A stretch of 64,000 nucleotides of DNA from Otatea glauca (taxonomy: Eukaryota; Streptophyta; Magnoliopsida; Poales; Poaceae). The notes under the pieces were generated by a model. The model did no database searches and had not been told where the DNA came from. It worked only from the letters and a program-made list of their open reading frames with translations. Location of the stretch: the NCBI GenBank assembly GCA_036346275.1, contig CM070725.1:139001-203000 (forward strand), read 5' to 3'. The translations under genes and the position numbers were made by a program. Below are positions 43,717 through 55,504 of this stretch, piece after piece; positions within the stretch are counted from its first letter, which is position 1; each line of letters begins with the position of its first letter.

Positions 43717-44546
43717 CACCAAGAGGTCCTTTGCTCGGGTACTGCAGCTAAGGTCAGTTGACGGAGATGCCAAGCTTCATGACAAGAAGGCCATATCTCC
43801 TAGCCAGCTTGAGGACTTGTATGATCTCTCTCATCAAGCACTTCGTGGTCGGAACCACTAAGGGTTTGAAAGAAGTGCCAGCAGTTCTCCTCAGAATGCT
43901 CAGAGTCTCTTTATGGCCCAAGGAAGGTGATGCGTCGTCCATCAACTCTTATGGTCGTAACTTGCTTTTTCACTTGGTGGAGCGCATTCATGGCTTTGAT
44001 GTGGTGGATTTCTTATGGGAGGCCGTTCGCCACAACTCGATGAGCAACGTCAGCAGCTGCGGGTATGCACCCTTCATTATGGCCTTAGTGGATCATGTCA
44101 CTGGCCTGGACTTTGTGAAGGATGTGGAGCACCTTCCCTACAAGGTTCGAGCCCCTTCTGCTCCAGCAGCTCCAGCAGCTCCGAGTGCCCCCGTTGGTAG
44201 GCGGACCGGTGGTCGACCGTCTCATGCCAACTCATCGGCTCCTCCACCAGCTCGTGCTGCAGCTCCAGGTTCTCCTTCCACTAGCCGGAGCACTATCAAG
44301 AGGATGCTCAAGTCTCTCTTCTGTTTGTGCCAAGACATATCTTCTCAGGTCAAAGAGACCCGGCAGGAGATTCGAGAGCATCGCCGAGACTTTCGGGCTT
44401 ATCGCCGTCAGCAAGGCGAGGATATTCCTGCCAGTGAGTCAGAGGAGTCCTCTGGTGGACCGTCTGCAGACTCCGCCACTCAGCGACTCTTTGGCATTCA
44501 CCCTCGGCCTCTCAAGTCGATGGCGATGGGCGATGATGACAAATAA
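43717..44546 (+). pseudogene. Sirevirus downstream (env-position) ORF, second part
   Basis: Once the Angela element and one GTAGC copy are removed, this part continues the frame broken at 35440. A single-base shift near 43857 moves the frame, after which it is open to the stop at 44544-44546. Visible features are a block VERIHGFDVVDFLWEAVRHN, a Pro/Ala-rich linker (APSAPAAPAAPSAPVGRR), a positively charged helical stretch (RQEIREHRRDFRAYRRQQGE) and an acidic end. No membrane segment was found. The product is not recognised beyond its place in the Sirevirus layout. Confidence 0.55.
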
Positions 44547-44622
44547 GAAGAAGCTTATCTACCTTCCGGCGACGACGCGTGATCCTCTTTTCGAGCGCTT
44601 CCCTTTTCGGTGTCTTGATGCC

Positions 44623-45029
44623 AAAGGGGGAGTGTTTAGTAGCTTAGCGTCGCAACCCTTTATCTTGTTGACTATGTGTGCTTGTGCTTGTTGAATTGCT
44701 TGTTTACTCGCTTTTTAATCGTTCTGTGAAACTTTTAGTTGTTTGTGGCGTGTTAAATTGCTTATTCATCTTTGTCAAATTGTCACTATTAATCGTTGGA
44801 TGATATCTTTTATATTCTCTCTTGCAAATTGATATGTATATTCTCATTGTTGATCCCTTGATTGCAAGGTTATAGGGGAAGCTCTTTTAAAATTTTCTTT
44901 TTATATTTTGAATTCTTTTAGGGGGAGCTTCTCTGTATGCTTAGCACTCAAAATATAGTTTCAAATATTTGTTATTTCATTTAAAAGCTTTCAAATTGTA
45001 TTGTCATCAATACACCAAAAAGGGGGAGA
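44623..45029 (+). other. Three purine tracts upstream of the Sirevirus 3' LTR
   Basis: AAAGGGGGAG (44623-44632), AGGGGGAG (44920-44927) and AAAAAGGGGGAGA (45017-45029) precede the 3' LTR. The last adjoins it and is the working tract. Repeated tracts are a described Sirevirus trait. Confidence 0.7.
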
Positions 45030-45030
45030 T

Positions 45031-46458
45031 TGAAAGTGCATCTAGGCCCCTTAAGAAGTTTTGGTGATAGATGGCAACACAATTAAAACACTAATGATCA
45101 AGTGAGAATCTATGCAGAGGTAGAGGCAATGTCATATTGATAAAGCAATTGAAGATCCCAGCCGAGTTTAAAATTTGTGAATACGGCATCAAGACTTGTT
45201 GTAAATTTTCTCTATTTCATTTGAGTCTAAGGATAGCCGTACTATTAAGAGGGATACAATGGGAAATCGCCTTTAGGATATACGTGTGCTCAAGGATAAA
45301 AATTGCATTGCATAAACACTTCAAGCACTTCATTTTTGTCAAAATACACACCTCTGGCCGAGTGGGCCAACCCGGAGTATCCGGACATTTGGTCCGGACT
45401 CTCGGGTTGACACCTCGATAGCGACTCTATGGATAGTCCGAGTATCCGGACATTTGGTCCGGACACTCCGGGTTAATTAGTCCGGAGTCTCGGGTTTTAT
45501 CCGGAGTATCCGGGTTATATGTCCGGAGTCTCCGGGTTAGCTGCCTCGGTGTGTTCTAATTCTCCTCAATCCGAGTATCCGGTTACAAGTCCGAGTCTCG
45601 GGTTGAGCGCACTCACCCCAACAGTTGGATTTTGGAGCCCTATTTAAGCCATCACTCTTCACCTAATGTAAGAGAGCTCCATTATTCTTGTTGTTCATTC
45701 AAAACACTCACTCTCACTCTCTTGAGCCCTAATCCCCTTTCTCCATTTGAAGCCTTTGATAGATTTGATTCTTTTGGGAGAAAGGAGTGGATTTGAGTGA
45801 CTTGAACTTGCATCTTTCATCTTTGAGCACAAGTTGAGTTCGCAACGTATTTATTACTCTTGGAGTTTGAAGGCCTCCTAGACGGCAAGGAGTCACCGGG
45901 AGCCTCCAAATCTCATTGTGGTGAGCCCCGGAAGTTTGTGAAGGCAAGTCTCACCTCCGAAAGGAAAGAGGCAAGAAGTGAAGACCGGCGAGTGCTTTGT
46001 GCAACACCGGGAGGATAGTGGTCAAGAGGGACCCGGGCTTTGTGCCTCCTCAACAGAGACGTAGGATTCCCTTCAAGAATCCGAACTTCGGGTAAAAATC
46101 TTTGTCTTCGTGCTCTTTGTTGTGTTTCTTGCTAGGGTTTGTTGTGATAGACCTTTGCAAGACTCGATCTACTCTATTGTTGCGTTTGGCTCCAAATCTA
46201 CAATATTCCCAGGTACCTGATAGTATTTAGATCTTTTGTATTCAAGTAGATTGTTGAAAAATTGCAGGGATTTAAAATCTCATTTCGAGATCTTTAATCC
46301 GGAGTATCCGGACTCCTGAACCCGGATAGTACGGACAATCCGGAGTATCCGGATTATATACCCCGGACATTCCGGGTTGAGACCCTCGGGAGTTTTTATC
46401 TAGTTGATTTTTTTTATCCTCCTATTCACCCCCTCTAGGCAACATCTTTGTCCTTTCA
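45031..46458 (+). repeat. 3' LTR of the Sirevirus (1428 bp)
   Basis: Starts TGAAAGTGCATCTAGGCCCC and ends TTTGTCCTTTCA, followed by the GGAAC duplication. Compared with the 5' LTR it lacks single bases in many CC, GG and A runs between about 45400 and 45690, but is close to identical elsewhere. Confidence 0.92.
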
Positions 46459-46960
46459 GGAACCTTAGCGGGCATGATTGCTTAGGATGGAGATTTGTAA
46501 AGGGCTTGTCATGATCTCTTCACAGCACACCAAAGGAAATGTGTTTATCCGAAGGCAAGAAGAGATGATCATGTCTTATAGGTAAAGTTGTGCAGCTCTA
46601 CAGAGTGTAAAACTAATTGATTAACTAAGCCATCAGTCATGAGCATGCCGAGCAAAGCCTTTCACGGATTAGACTTTGATTTTCAAAAGTGCTTTCGGAA
46701 AAATGGTTTGTAGATGGAGGGGGTTCCATCTGGAAAAATTGGGATGAAATTCTAGGTTAGATCCCGTGTTGAAATTGGTTTAAAGATCGGTCTTACTATA
46801 TTAAGTAATCTTTTAAAATTAATTATTGTATTTAAAATATTGCTTTATACTCAAACTAACCCTGTCATGCCTTCCGTAGTTATCCTTGCATTAATACTCC
46901 ATGTAATTTGAGGTGTACCCTATGTATTCACCTTGCCATATTTGTTATTTTTAGAAGAGG
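46459..46960 (+). repeat. Gypsy long-LTR relic, right part
   Basis: Continues the relic left of 26889: GGAACCTTAGCGGGCATGAT matches the GAAACCTTAGCGGGCGAGG stretch near 62858, and the block TTGCATTAATACTCCATG to ATTCACCTTGCCA matches 63321-63385. The terminal part of the LTR is missing. Confidence 0.65.
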
Positions 46961-48659
46961 AGGACTCAAACTGTTCACATATATAGCCATGAAGCTTCTA
47001 TTTTTTGCAAATCTAACTCCCGTGCGAGCAAATTTGCAAATCTAACCCCCAAATGAGCATGGAAGAACCGACAAGGGACACCTGTCCCCTGTGATGCTAT
47101 GCAACCATGGTAGAGAGGTGAAACAGCAGCTGAGACCCAGACCGCGGTAGTTGGAAGCCGGTGCGGGAGGAGATCTGCCACGACACGGCATTGTAGAGCC
47201 TCCTCCTACCGCGACAAGGCAGTGCGGAAGCCTGCAAGCATGGCATGCTACTGCCGCCGCAGCAACCGAGCGCGGCACGGACCACGGTAGCAAGAGGATG
47301 CAATGGAGCCAGAGTTTCAGTTTACGGGTTATTGTCATAATTGATGGCTCTGGGTTGCTGTCACTTGAGCCCTTGCATGAACTGATCCACGTAACCAAAT
47401 TGTCAAATGCGCAGCCGGAAAGCAACAGAGTAGAGTGTTGTCTAGCTCCCCGGCCGCGGAAGCAACTTTCCGCATGCCTCGCAAGATATGATGTTGTATC
47501 ATATTTGTTTAATGTGTGTATAAGTTTTTTCTAGACTAGTGCAGAATATACAGAGAATTCAGGGTATTACTCTCAAATTCTACAGTGTAGAAATGCTAAC
47601 ACCAACTTCACTACTGCATGTGTTGACGCGATATACGCTCAACAATTTAATACCGCAAGTGTACGGGTCATCTTTCCTGCAACCTTGCAATCGCTAAACC
47701 ACTCATCAATTGGTTATCAACCGTGTCAAAACACGACTAACCTGTTCACGAGGAACAGCCCGACCAATCCAACTAGAATTGAAAAAGCAACAACAGAAGA
47801 AATCACTCATCGATGAATGGTTAAATTGAGACTTCAAGTTTGCGGTAAAGCACCTTTACAATAGCAATAGCTAAATCCAAAATCAAAGTCTCCCACGATG
47901 TAGATGTAGGCTCACGGCAGAAAATATATCAATCCCCTGAGTTGTTGTGCGTCATTCAATTTTTAGGCGGCCCGTTTAGAACATGTGAATTTCTTACAAC
48001 AGATCTTTGTGATAAATATTTCTGCGTTCCAAACATTCGTGTCTTCACACGAGCCTCTGCCTGTGCCTCTTGATCTTACCATTCCTTGTCCTCATGTGAT
48101 GATACTGCTACTTGGTCTTCAGCTCCCAGCATGCTACACCGTCATTCACAAGCATCCAGTTGGCCTTCAACAATTCACATTTCTCCCTAGCTCCTCTTGA
48201 ATCCACTAACATTGGACTGTACTGGATTACAGATTAATCAACACATCAGACATCAAAGCAGGGTGCACAACAAAATGCCAACCTGTGTAAATGTCCCTTC
48301 CGCATCCACGGGGAAAAAAGAAACGTACACATTAGTCAGAGTGACACCTCGCATAGCAAATCTTGCTCTTCTTGTCTGTACACAAAAAAAAAACCTGTCT
48401 GCATCATCTGTGAATGTTACCAAACAAAAGCCCATCCCGGGTTGGCACTCTACTACAAGTGCATCGGTATCATGTTATGCTTAGATTATAGATTGTAGTC
48501 TCCTCTCCAGGCTCTTTATTTCTAGGATAAACTACAGCCGGCCTCTGGTTAGTGGAATGTCCTATCTCATGCACTCGAGTGTTTTTTTCTTTTTTAGCAG
48601 AAATTATGCACTACAGTTGGCAGGGAGCAGAACACAGTTTCTTCAGAACACGTTGCCGC
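46961..48659. other. No gene seen; 3' flank of the DUF789 gene
   Basis: Overlapping frames at 47042-47534 on both strands follow GC-rich composition and show no motif. A segment near 47637-47670 (CAATTTAATACCGCAAGTGT, then ACGGGTCATC) resembles terminal sequence of small LTR elements, but no pair was found. The right end probably includes the 3' untranslated region of the DUF789 gene. Confidence 0.4.
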
Positions 48660-51600
48660 CTAGGTAGACCGAGACAGGAAGAACTCATAATCTGGATGGC
48701 GGTTCACAGACTCCCCAGTACCCTTCGGGATTACAGCCCTTGCCATGGCCAATGCACCTCGCTTTAGTGTCCTCAACCTCTCCTTCAGAACTTCAGCACG
48801 ACTGGGCTTTGACAAATCATCTATTGGCAATTGCTTAAAATCTGGACATCTAAGCTGAAACCACTGCTCTCCCTATATATAAATACAAAAAGAGGTTACA
48901 TGTCAAACGGAGTATGGCTTTGGCATAAAAAATTTAAACAAAAAATAATCACGTAAACAGGGTGGTTTCTCGCACTCAAAAATAGGACTATGTATGACAG
49001 AGACATAAAAAATTATCAATAACAGTTCTCTCATGTAGTAGAACTCAAGAATCAAAGTGTCTTTTTCCAATAAAAAAATGCCACATATAACTCTGATTTC
49101 AAGTATCATTTGCAATATTCAAACATGTTTGTTAGATGAAAAAGGAGACAACGCATCTGATTTTTGTTGGATAAACAAAAAATGAGAAATGAGGAATTCC
49201 TAATTTCCTATCCTTCAAGCATCTTTATCCCGAGCCTGTTTGGAAGAGGGGGATTGCTCTAGGAATTTCGAGGATTTAGTTAATAATACCACAAATTCCA
49301 AGCTTCCAACATTAGTCTTGAACATCTTTACCCAATACACAGTTACCCACATCAAATTTCCTTATAATTTAAGAGTAATTATCATTGTCCTTACCAGCTT
49401 TTGCTTCTACCACACTTTTCTTTAGCATTAATGTGATAGTCCGATCACTGCAATGGATCCCCTTGGTACCAAGACAGTATGAGATCATGCTCAAAAACAA
49501 AACTTTGCTGGACAACCATGGGCATATTGCTGGAAACCAACCAATCACTAAAACAAAACTTTGCCAGACAATTAATAAAGCAGTTGCATCCTCAGTAATG
49601 CAAAAACTTGCTACCCTCATTAAAAAAAGTTGAATTAATTATACCTTGTCATTGTAACTCTGCAGACCAACAACTGGTGAAACTATACGGGTATGCTGAC
49701 CAGTCAAATCCGGGGAACATTTTTGTGGAACCAATTTTCCCAGTGAATGGTAGGTCAAAAATGCTACACGGAAGTCCCCATGAGGTACACGATAAACAGG
49801 ATACCAGGCAACACAGAACCTAGAAATGAAACATATGATACTATCAACAAGTGGCAAATAAGAAACAAAATGTTTAGCACCAACAACACTAGATGTTCAG
49901 GAGGCACTGGAGAACAAAACATCAGGGGTCAATAACAAACCAGGAGGACGGATGAAGATCACACAATTTCACATTTTGCAGCTTTTCAGGGTCCCCAAGA
50001 ATTCGATGGTCACACACATTTACGCCACTAACAAGCTCCTTGATCCTACATTAGATTGCAGCAAGATTAATACAGAAAAAGGAGACAGAAACAACCACGA
50101 CAGATAAACAACAATCCCAATTTCCAATGAAGTTTCAAGATTCCTTTTATTTTATATTGGCACAAAAGAGATATTGGTCGCATGAGAAAGACTGCACCAA
50201 AATAAATGTGTTATACATAAGATGTATAGTGCATGCCAGCAACATATTTATGAATAATTCATTAGCTACTTGAAAATCACAGCTCTAAGCTACTCAATTG
50301 GGCACGAAATAAGTTGTATTGCTTTAGGTCAGAAACATCCCAATCAGCTGGATAAATTTGCATTACCACACATGTATGCCGTGTTTCAAACAAAAAAAAC
50401 TGCCTCTTGTTCACTTGATTGCAAAATAGCACCCTTGTTCGCAAACTCAATAATAGTTTACATATTACACTGGTCATAACAGAATTATTACGCCTCCCTG
50501 CCTAGTTGCCTGTATTACACTGTTCATAACAGGAATTATTAAATATCCTTGTCTGTTTCTAACAAAGTAACAGATGGGGATACTTTGCAGTCATGAACCA
50601 GACAAGCATTTTTGAGACAGAGGATACCAGATTGAAGAAACATGAAATATTTTACAAGAACTGCCAGCACCAGGAACTTAAGTAAGAAGTAAAACTAGTG
50701 GTCGAACTCAGAAGATTTGAGATATCATATTTAGAACCTGTAAATACACCAAAGACCTGAGGACAACTTACTTTTCAAACAATGGAGGTCGGAAAGAAGG
50801 CTGCTCTGTTTCAAAGTACTCAAAAATGAGTTCTCTGTGATCTTTTTCAGAGAGAGATGATTCTGAAAAACATGTGTTACTTTGCTCAGATGGTTGAGAA
50901 CTCAAAAAACATGCAGTATTTGATGCGCACAACAAATCTCCCTCTTCTACACCAAAACTGTGATCCATATTCTTCATTGACCACCCAAACAACTGAATAG
51001 CAGATAGGTAAGGTACAAAATATGCATAGAACTCTGAACTGTTGCTGCGTGATGTTTTAGAACTGAGATCATTAAGAGCTCTTACTTCCAACCCATAGCA
51101 CCCTGGCTCTTCGTACCATTCCCATATACTCCTCAGGGAGACATTAGAGATGTGCTGCTGAAAAACTGAGTTACTAACTAATTGGTCCCATGAACAATCG
51201 CTGATTTTCATGCAAGGTACATGACCAATGACTGGAGTTGCAGAATATATAAATGTTTCAAGATCAGTAATTGGATGACCAGCAGCCAGATGGACATCTG
51301 CAGCAACCTGCACCTCATATGCATCATTAACAACTTTGATCATCTCAATTACATGCATTTCAGAGCTGCAAAACTTTCTGAAACTGTGATTTCCTTCAAC
51401 AGATGGAACTGCACCAGATCTGACAACTAAGTCGGTTTGAGTGGACTTAGAATCTGCAAAATACGAGTATAAATCATGTTCCGAGTTAGAAAGTCTGCTG
51501 CTCCATGTGGTATTCTCTATCTTATCATAAGGTCTTAACATTAAAAAGAAAAAAGAAAGTGATGCAGCGGATCTAAAGATGAAATCATACCAGGTGACTG

Positions 51601-53769
51601 TAGTCCACAACTGGTGTCAGTGGCATTATTGACTCGAAGTGAAGTTTGCAGTCCTTTTTTCCTCATGGGAAGAGAGCCTACAGTATACTCTGTTGATTTA
51701 ACAGATTCTGAAGTACAATTGCCCTTTGCAGACTTTGCAGTTGTAGGTTCAAAAGCTGAATTTGATCTCATCTCACAACAATTCGATTCTCTGATGTGCC
51801 CATTGGATACCTTTTTGTTTAAATCAATGTTCTGCTTTTTGTTAAAATCACTATTTGATTTTCCACTGCTGTTTTCTTTTGGACTTGTAAAATGGCTGTG
51901 CTTTGTTCTTGATTTGGAATCCTTCAATGGACTTCCAATCTGGGGCTCTACACAAACATTACTTGGCTTATGGATGAAATTCCTGCTGGAGTGTTTTAAT
52001 GCAAATCCATGCTGAGGATGTATGCTGCCAACATGATTTTGTCTATGGGACAAATCCTCAGCGTTAAGTTCCTTAGCAAGCTGCCTAGAAGAGCGACTGG
52101 TATATTTTCCATTCTGACCAAGTGTAGCAATGGATGCACGCTCCCCATTAGAAATCTTCCACAGTGACATTTTCTTTTCTTTTCTAGATCTCTTTCTCGA
52201 AATTACTAGATGGAAATCACTGTCGCTGCTAGCATCGCTGCACAAACGGACTGCTTGGACTCCATTGCACATACCGACACAATTTTGAGAACAAAGGCCA
52301 CTACCACAATTGGACTTTTCTAGCCAATTCTCATCAAACCCATCACTAGAACTGCAAAATTCTGTTGTTTCACATGGATCAATTCCACATTCATTTCTGA
52401 AAACTAACAGTGTCTTCATATCATCACTACAGTTCCCGCTTCTGCTGGCACAACAAGCCTCTTGAGATGAATCCATAAGTATGGAATTTCGAGTATTATC
52501 CAAATAACTGAAGTTACTGCTGTTACATTGTCCAAACAATTCTAGGCATGATGTTGTTGGTCCAGACAGTTCTGTCTCATCACAGTAAGATACACTTGAA
52601 ACTGAAGAAACTGAACAGCCATGGTACTCATTATCATTTTCACTGTCAGGAGCCTCTTCAGAGGCTTCTTTCACCGAAGAACTGGGAGAAAAAGTGTCCT
52701 CAAACACTATGTCACCAACATGCTTAGGTGAAAGTGTCAAACCTTCACAATCAACCATATCAATTGAGGGGGCAGCACTGTTGCTCTCTCTACATTTAAT
52801 TTCAGATCCATCTGTTGGCTTTCTACAACGTTGCCTGTGCTTCTTGCTTTTCTTTTTGCTCTTCCTTCTTGCAGTTTGCCTTGTATTCACGCTAGTCTTG
52901 GTAAAGCTATGGACTAGGAAATCTGAATTGGACATACTATTGGATGCTGTGGATTTTTCCTCCAGTAGCCTTGATTGATTATCCGGACATATTTTGTGAG
53001 GTTCATCTGGAGCATTAAGATGGAGGAGAATAATTGGTGGTGACGATGGTGATGAGGATGATGGACAAAGGCTATCTTCTGGAGATGTAGGTTCAGATGA
53101 GGGATGGTTATTTCCATTTTCCGTGTGCAAGGACGGTTTGAAATCGCAGCAGAAATTAGGGGGTATGACAGTGAAGATAATACATCTGACAAGGAAAAAT
53201 GCCATTATCATGGTTCTTCACTGAGCAAAGGAAAAATCTAAAGAATTACAATAATAAATAAAATATAAAAAAAGGTTCTAATAAAGGGCATCATGTCATT
53301 TGCAACTTCCAGCTGGAAGACAAAATTCTTGAAAAAAGATGTTGCTGTAATTAAACTTGTAAAATAACAATAGGAAGGAAAGAAGGAAGATCATGTCGAT
53401 TCAGAGAGGAGAAAAATAATTTATTACTTGGTAGTTGGTACTAATATACAATTCAACATGCATACACAGGCCAACATAGAAAAGAACATAATTATACCTC
53501 TGTTGTTGCTGTCTTGATTCAAGATGAGCTACTTGACGTTCCTGAAAAAAATTGTAGGAAAGCAAACATTAAAGAGTATACCAACAAAAATATGTTATTG
53601 CTTCTCAGAAAATAAGGAGCAAAGGTAGCAGATTTTTGGCACATACAAACTGGACATTGAGTGGGCTCTTCCTCTCTGATGATCGCCCAAACAGGCGGCG
53701 GGGCTTAGTATTTACAACACCATCGCTAGTTCTTCCACTAGCAATTCCATGTCCATGTAACATTTGCAT
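48660..53769 (-). CDS. DUF789-family protein
   Basis: Function unknown; a plant family. Coding exons in order: 53647-53769, 53498-53541, 51591-53185, 50772-51516, 49941-50045, 49645-49819, 48660-48872, all GT-AG and joining in phase to 3000 nt (999 residues). The N-terminal half is Ser-rich and disordered, with a basic nuclear-localisation-like run RRKSKKKSKKHRQRCRK. The DUF789 region lies in the last four exons: IWEWYEEPGCYGLEVR, AIQLFGWSMK, LIFEYFETEQPSFRPPL, WFCVAWYPVYRVP, FLTYHSL, GLQSYND, and the end NRHPDYEFFLSRST. The ATG at 53769 is the first Met of the exon reading HGHGIASGRTSDG; an upstream start was not excluded. The exon 3/4 acceptor (51516) was chosen because it alone keeps phase. 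Confidence 0.82.
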
Positions 53770-54028
53770 CAGTCTTGCAATAGAGGTAGGGTGTCAGGGT
53801 GCAAAACACATTAGAACCTTCAAATTATGTGCGGTCCTTTAAAGAAATAAAGGGAAGGACCATTTCATTTTCATACAAACTTAGCATCCACCCACTGTAT
53901 TATAGAAGTCAACAGCATGTTTTACTGATAATTTCTTACCGCAGGTCAACTAACAATTATAACTATGCATTTAACTCAGATCATCCAAAATTTTGACTGG
54001 ACATGCCACAAACCTGGCCAGTGTTTTG
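53770..54028 (-). other. Region upstream of the DUF789 start, probably exon edge and intron
   Basis: No frame or motif is visible. If the leader exon is at 59693-59950, this is the 3' end of the first intron. Confidence 0.35.
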
Positions 54029-54036
54029 ATAGCTAC

Positions 54037-54920
54037 CAGTGTTATTACGGCGGCGTCTAGTCGCCGCCTAGGCATCCCGGCGGCCAGGGGAGGTCGCTAG
54101 GACCTGTCGCCTCGCCTGGAGGTCGTTAAGCGACCACCTAGTCGTCCCAGGTGTCGCGGCGGGCCTCTAGGCATCGCGGTTGAGGCGGCCGGGCGTGCGC
54201 CGAGCCGACATGAGCTGCGTTAAGAGAGTAAAGAGGTGCAGTCGCGCAGAGCAGATGGACTAAGGGAGTCGGTACTCAGGTAAACCCTAACGTGGAGCTG
54301 TGGAGACTCTGGAGAGGACCTCCGCCGTCGCCTCCGTCGTCCGCAGCCGGCAGCCCGTCGAGGCGTCACCTCCAGCCCATCGGGTCTGCCCTTCAGCCCG
54401 CCGCGACCCGTCGCATCTGCCCTCCGGTCTGCCGTGACCCGTCACCTCTAAATCCGGTAAGACTCGTGCCCTCCACCTCCGTCGCCGGCTCACAGCCACC
54501 TCTTTCACCTCCAAGCCGTCCACCTCTGTCGCCTCCATCGCTGCTGCTGCACATGCGCAGCGACGCACCACCGGCAGCGGTGAAGGCGAGCCTGGAGGCG
54601 AAGGAGGTGGCGGCAATTGTTGCTGCTGGCTGCTGGATTACTTGGCTACTGTTGGTCCATTGCTTTATTTGCTTGGCTGCTGCTAGTGGACTGAGGAGTG
54701 AGGAACAGAGGACTGGACTGGAGGAGTTTATATTGATGGCTTATTAGCTTTGATGCTTGGCTGCTGCTGGATTGCTTGGCTTATTTATATAGCGCACTTT
54801 AGAGAATACCTGCAAACTAGTTCAAGCTCCAATGGTCACCTAACTGTCGCCTAAGCGCCCGCCTAGGTGTCCAGGCACCCCGGAGGCGACTTGCCTCACC
54901 GGGGCGCCATGATAACCATG
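54037..54920. mobile_element. Non-autonomous hAT-like element (884 bp)
   Basis: Ends CAGTGTTATTACGGCGG and, reversed, CATGGTTATCATGGCGCC form an imperfect inverted repeat. A perfect 8 bp duplication ATAGCTAC flanks it (54029-54036 and 54921-54928), as expected for hAT. Sub-terminal regions are rich in CGCCTAGGC-type motifs. The middle (54280-54790) is a GC-rich block with open frames on both strands but no known domain. No transposase is present. Confidence 0.75.
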
Positions 54921-54928
54921 ATAGCTAC

Positions 54929-55496
54929 GGAGACGAATGGAAGAAAATGCAATGCAGAGGGCCACTGATGTTGCATTTACAGCAGCCATGATCACAGGGG
55001 ACTGAAGTTGAGAGCATGGCAGCATTTTGTAATTCCAGTGACAGTAGCACGTTGACCAATTAATTACCAGAATAATCCCTATCAGACCTCCCACCGGTCT
55101 ATATGTGATGTTTGACCAAACAACAGGTTGCAGCAGAAGATTCATCCAGAGTGATATTTTGATTTGAAATCCCAACATTTAGACCCTAAGTGAGGAACAT
55201 ATTATCCAAACAAGCTCTAAACGGAATGTATCCTAGAGCAAATGAAGAACAACCTGAACTTCAGGTGCAGAAATGATGGTACCATAAATGTGCTGATACA
55301 ACTAGAACAATTCTGCGAAAACATCTCAAAATCAACTAGAGATAAAATGTAAGGGGAAGAATCTAAAAAAGAAAGTTACGTTGGCACTAGTGCTAGCAAG
55401 AGAATTAGCAGGCCAGAATTCATCGTGTGCTAAAACTTAAAAGTGATGTACTAGATCAGTATGAGCAAAAGGAGGAGCACAAGGATGATGATAAGT
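54929..55496. other. Host sequence between the two hAT insertions, no gene
   Basis: Unassigned sequence, probably within the first intron of the DUF789 gene. The minus-strand frame at 54840-55178 crosses the hAT end and is incidental. Confidence 0.35.
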
Positions 55497-55504
55497 ATTC
55501 AGGC

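Larger units (their letters stand above)
26889..46458 (+). mobile_element. Sirevirus (Ty1/copia) retrotransposon, full length, split by an Angela element
   Basis: LTRs are 26889-28337 and 45031-46458, both TGAAAGT...CTTTCA. GGAAC flanks the element at 26884-26888 and 46459-46463. Net length without the Angela insert is about 11.3 kb. Order: LTR, primer site, gag, pol (protease, integrase, RT, RNase H), a downstream ORF, three purine tracts, LTR. A downstream ORF, repeated purine tracts and palindromic LTR repeats together point to the Sirevirus/Maximus lineage. Gag, pol and the third ORF each carry a few lesions. Confidence 0.92.

Noticed and set aside
47042..47534. Facing 127-codon frames on both strands
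   Set aside because: No conserved motif and no splice or start context; composition effect.
47637..47960. Possible small LTR element end
   Set aside because: One end-like motif only; no matching second LTR, primer site or target duplication.
54292..54747. 151-codon frame in the smaller hAT-like element
   Set aside because: No transposase motif, and the opposite strand is also open; kept only as a possible captured fragment.
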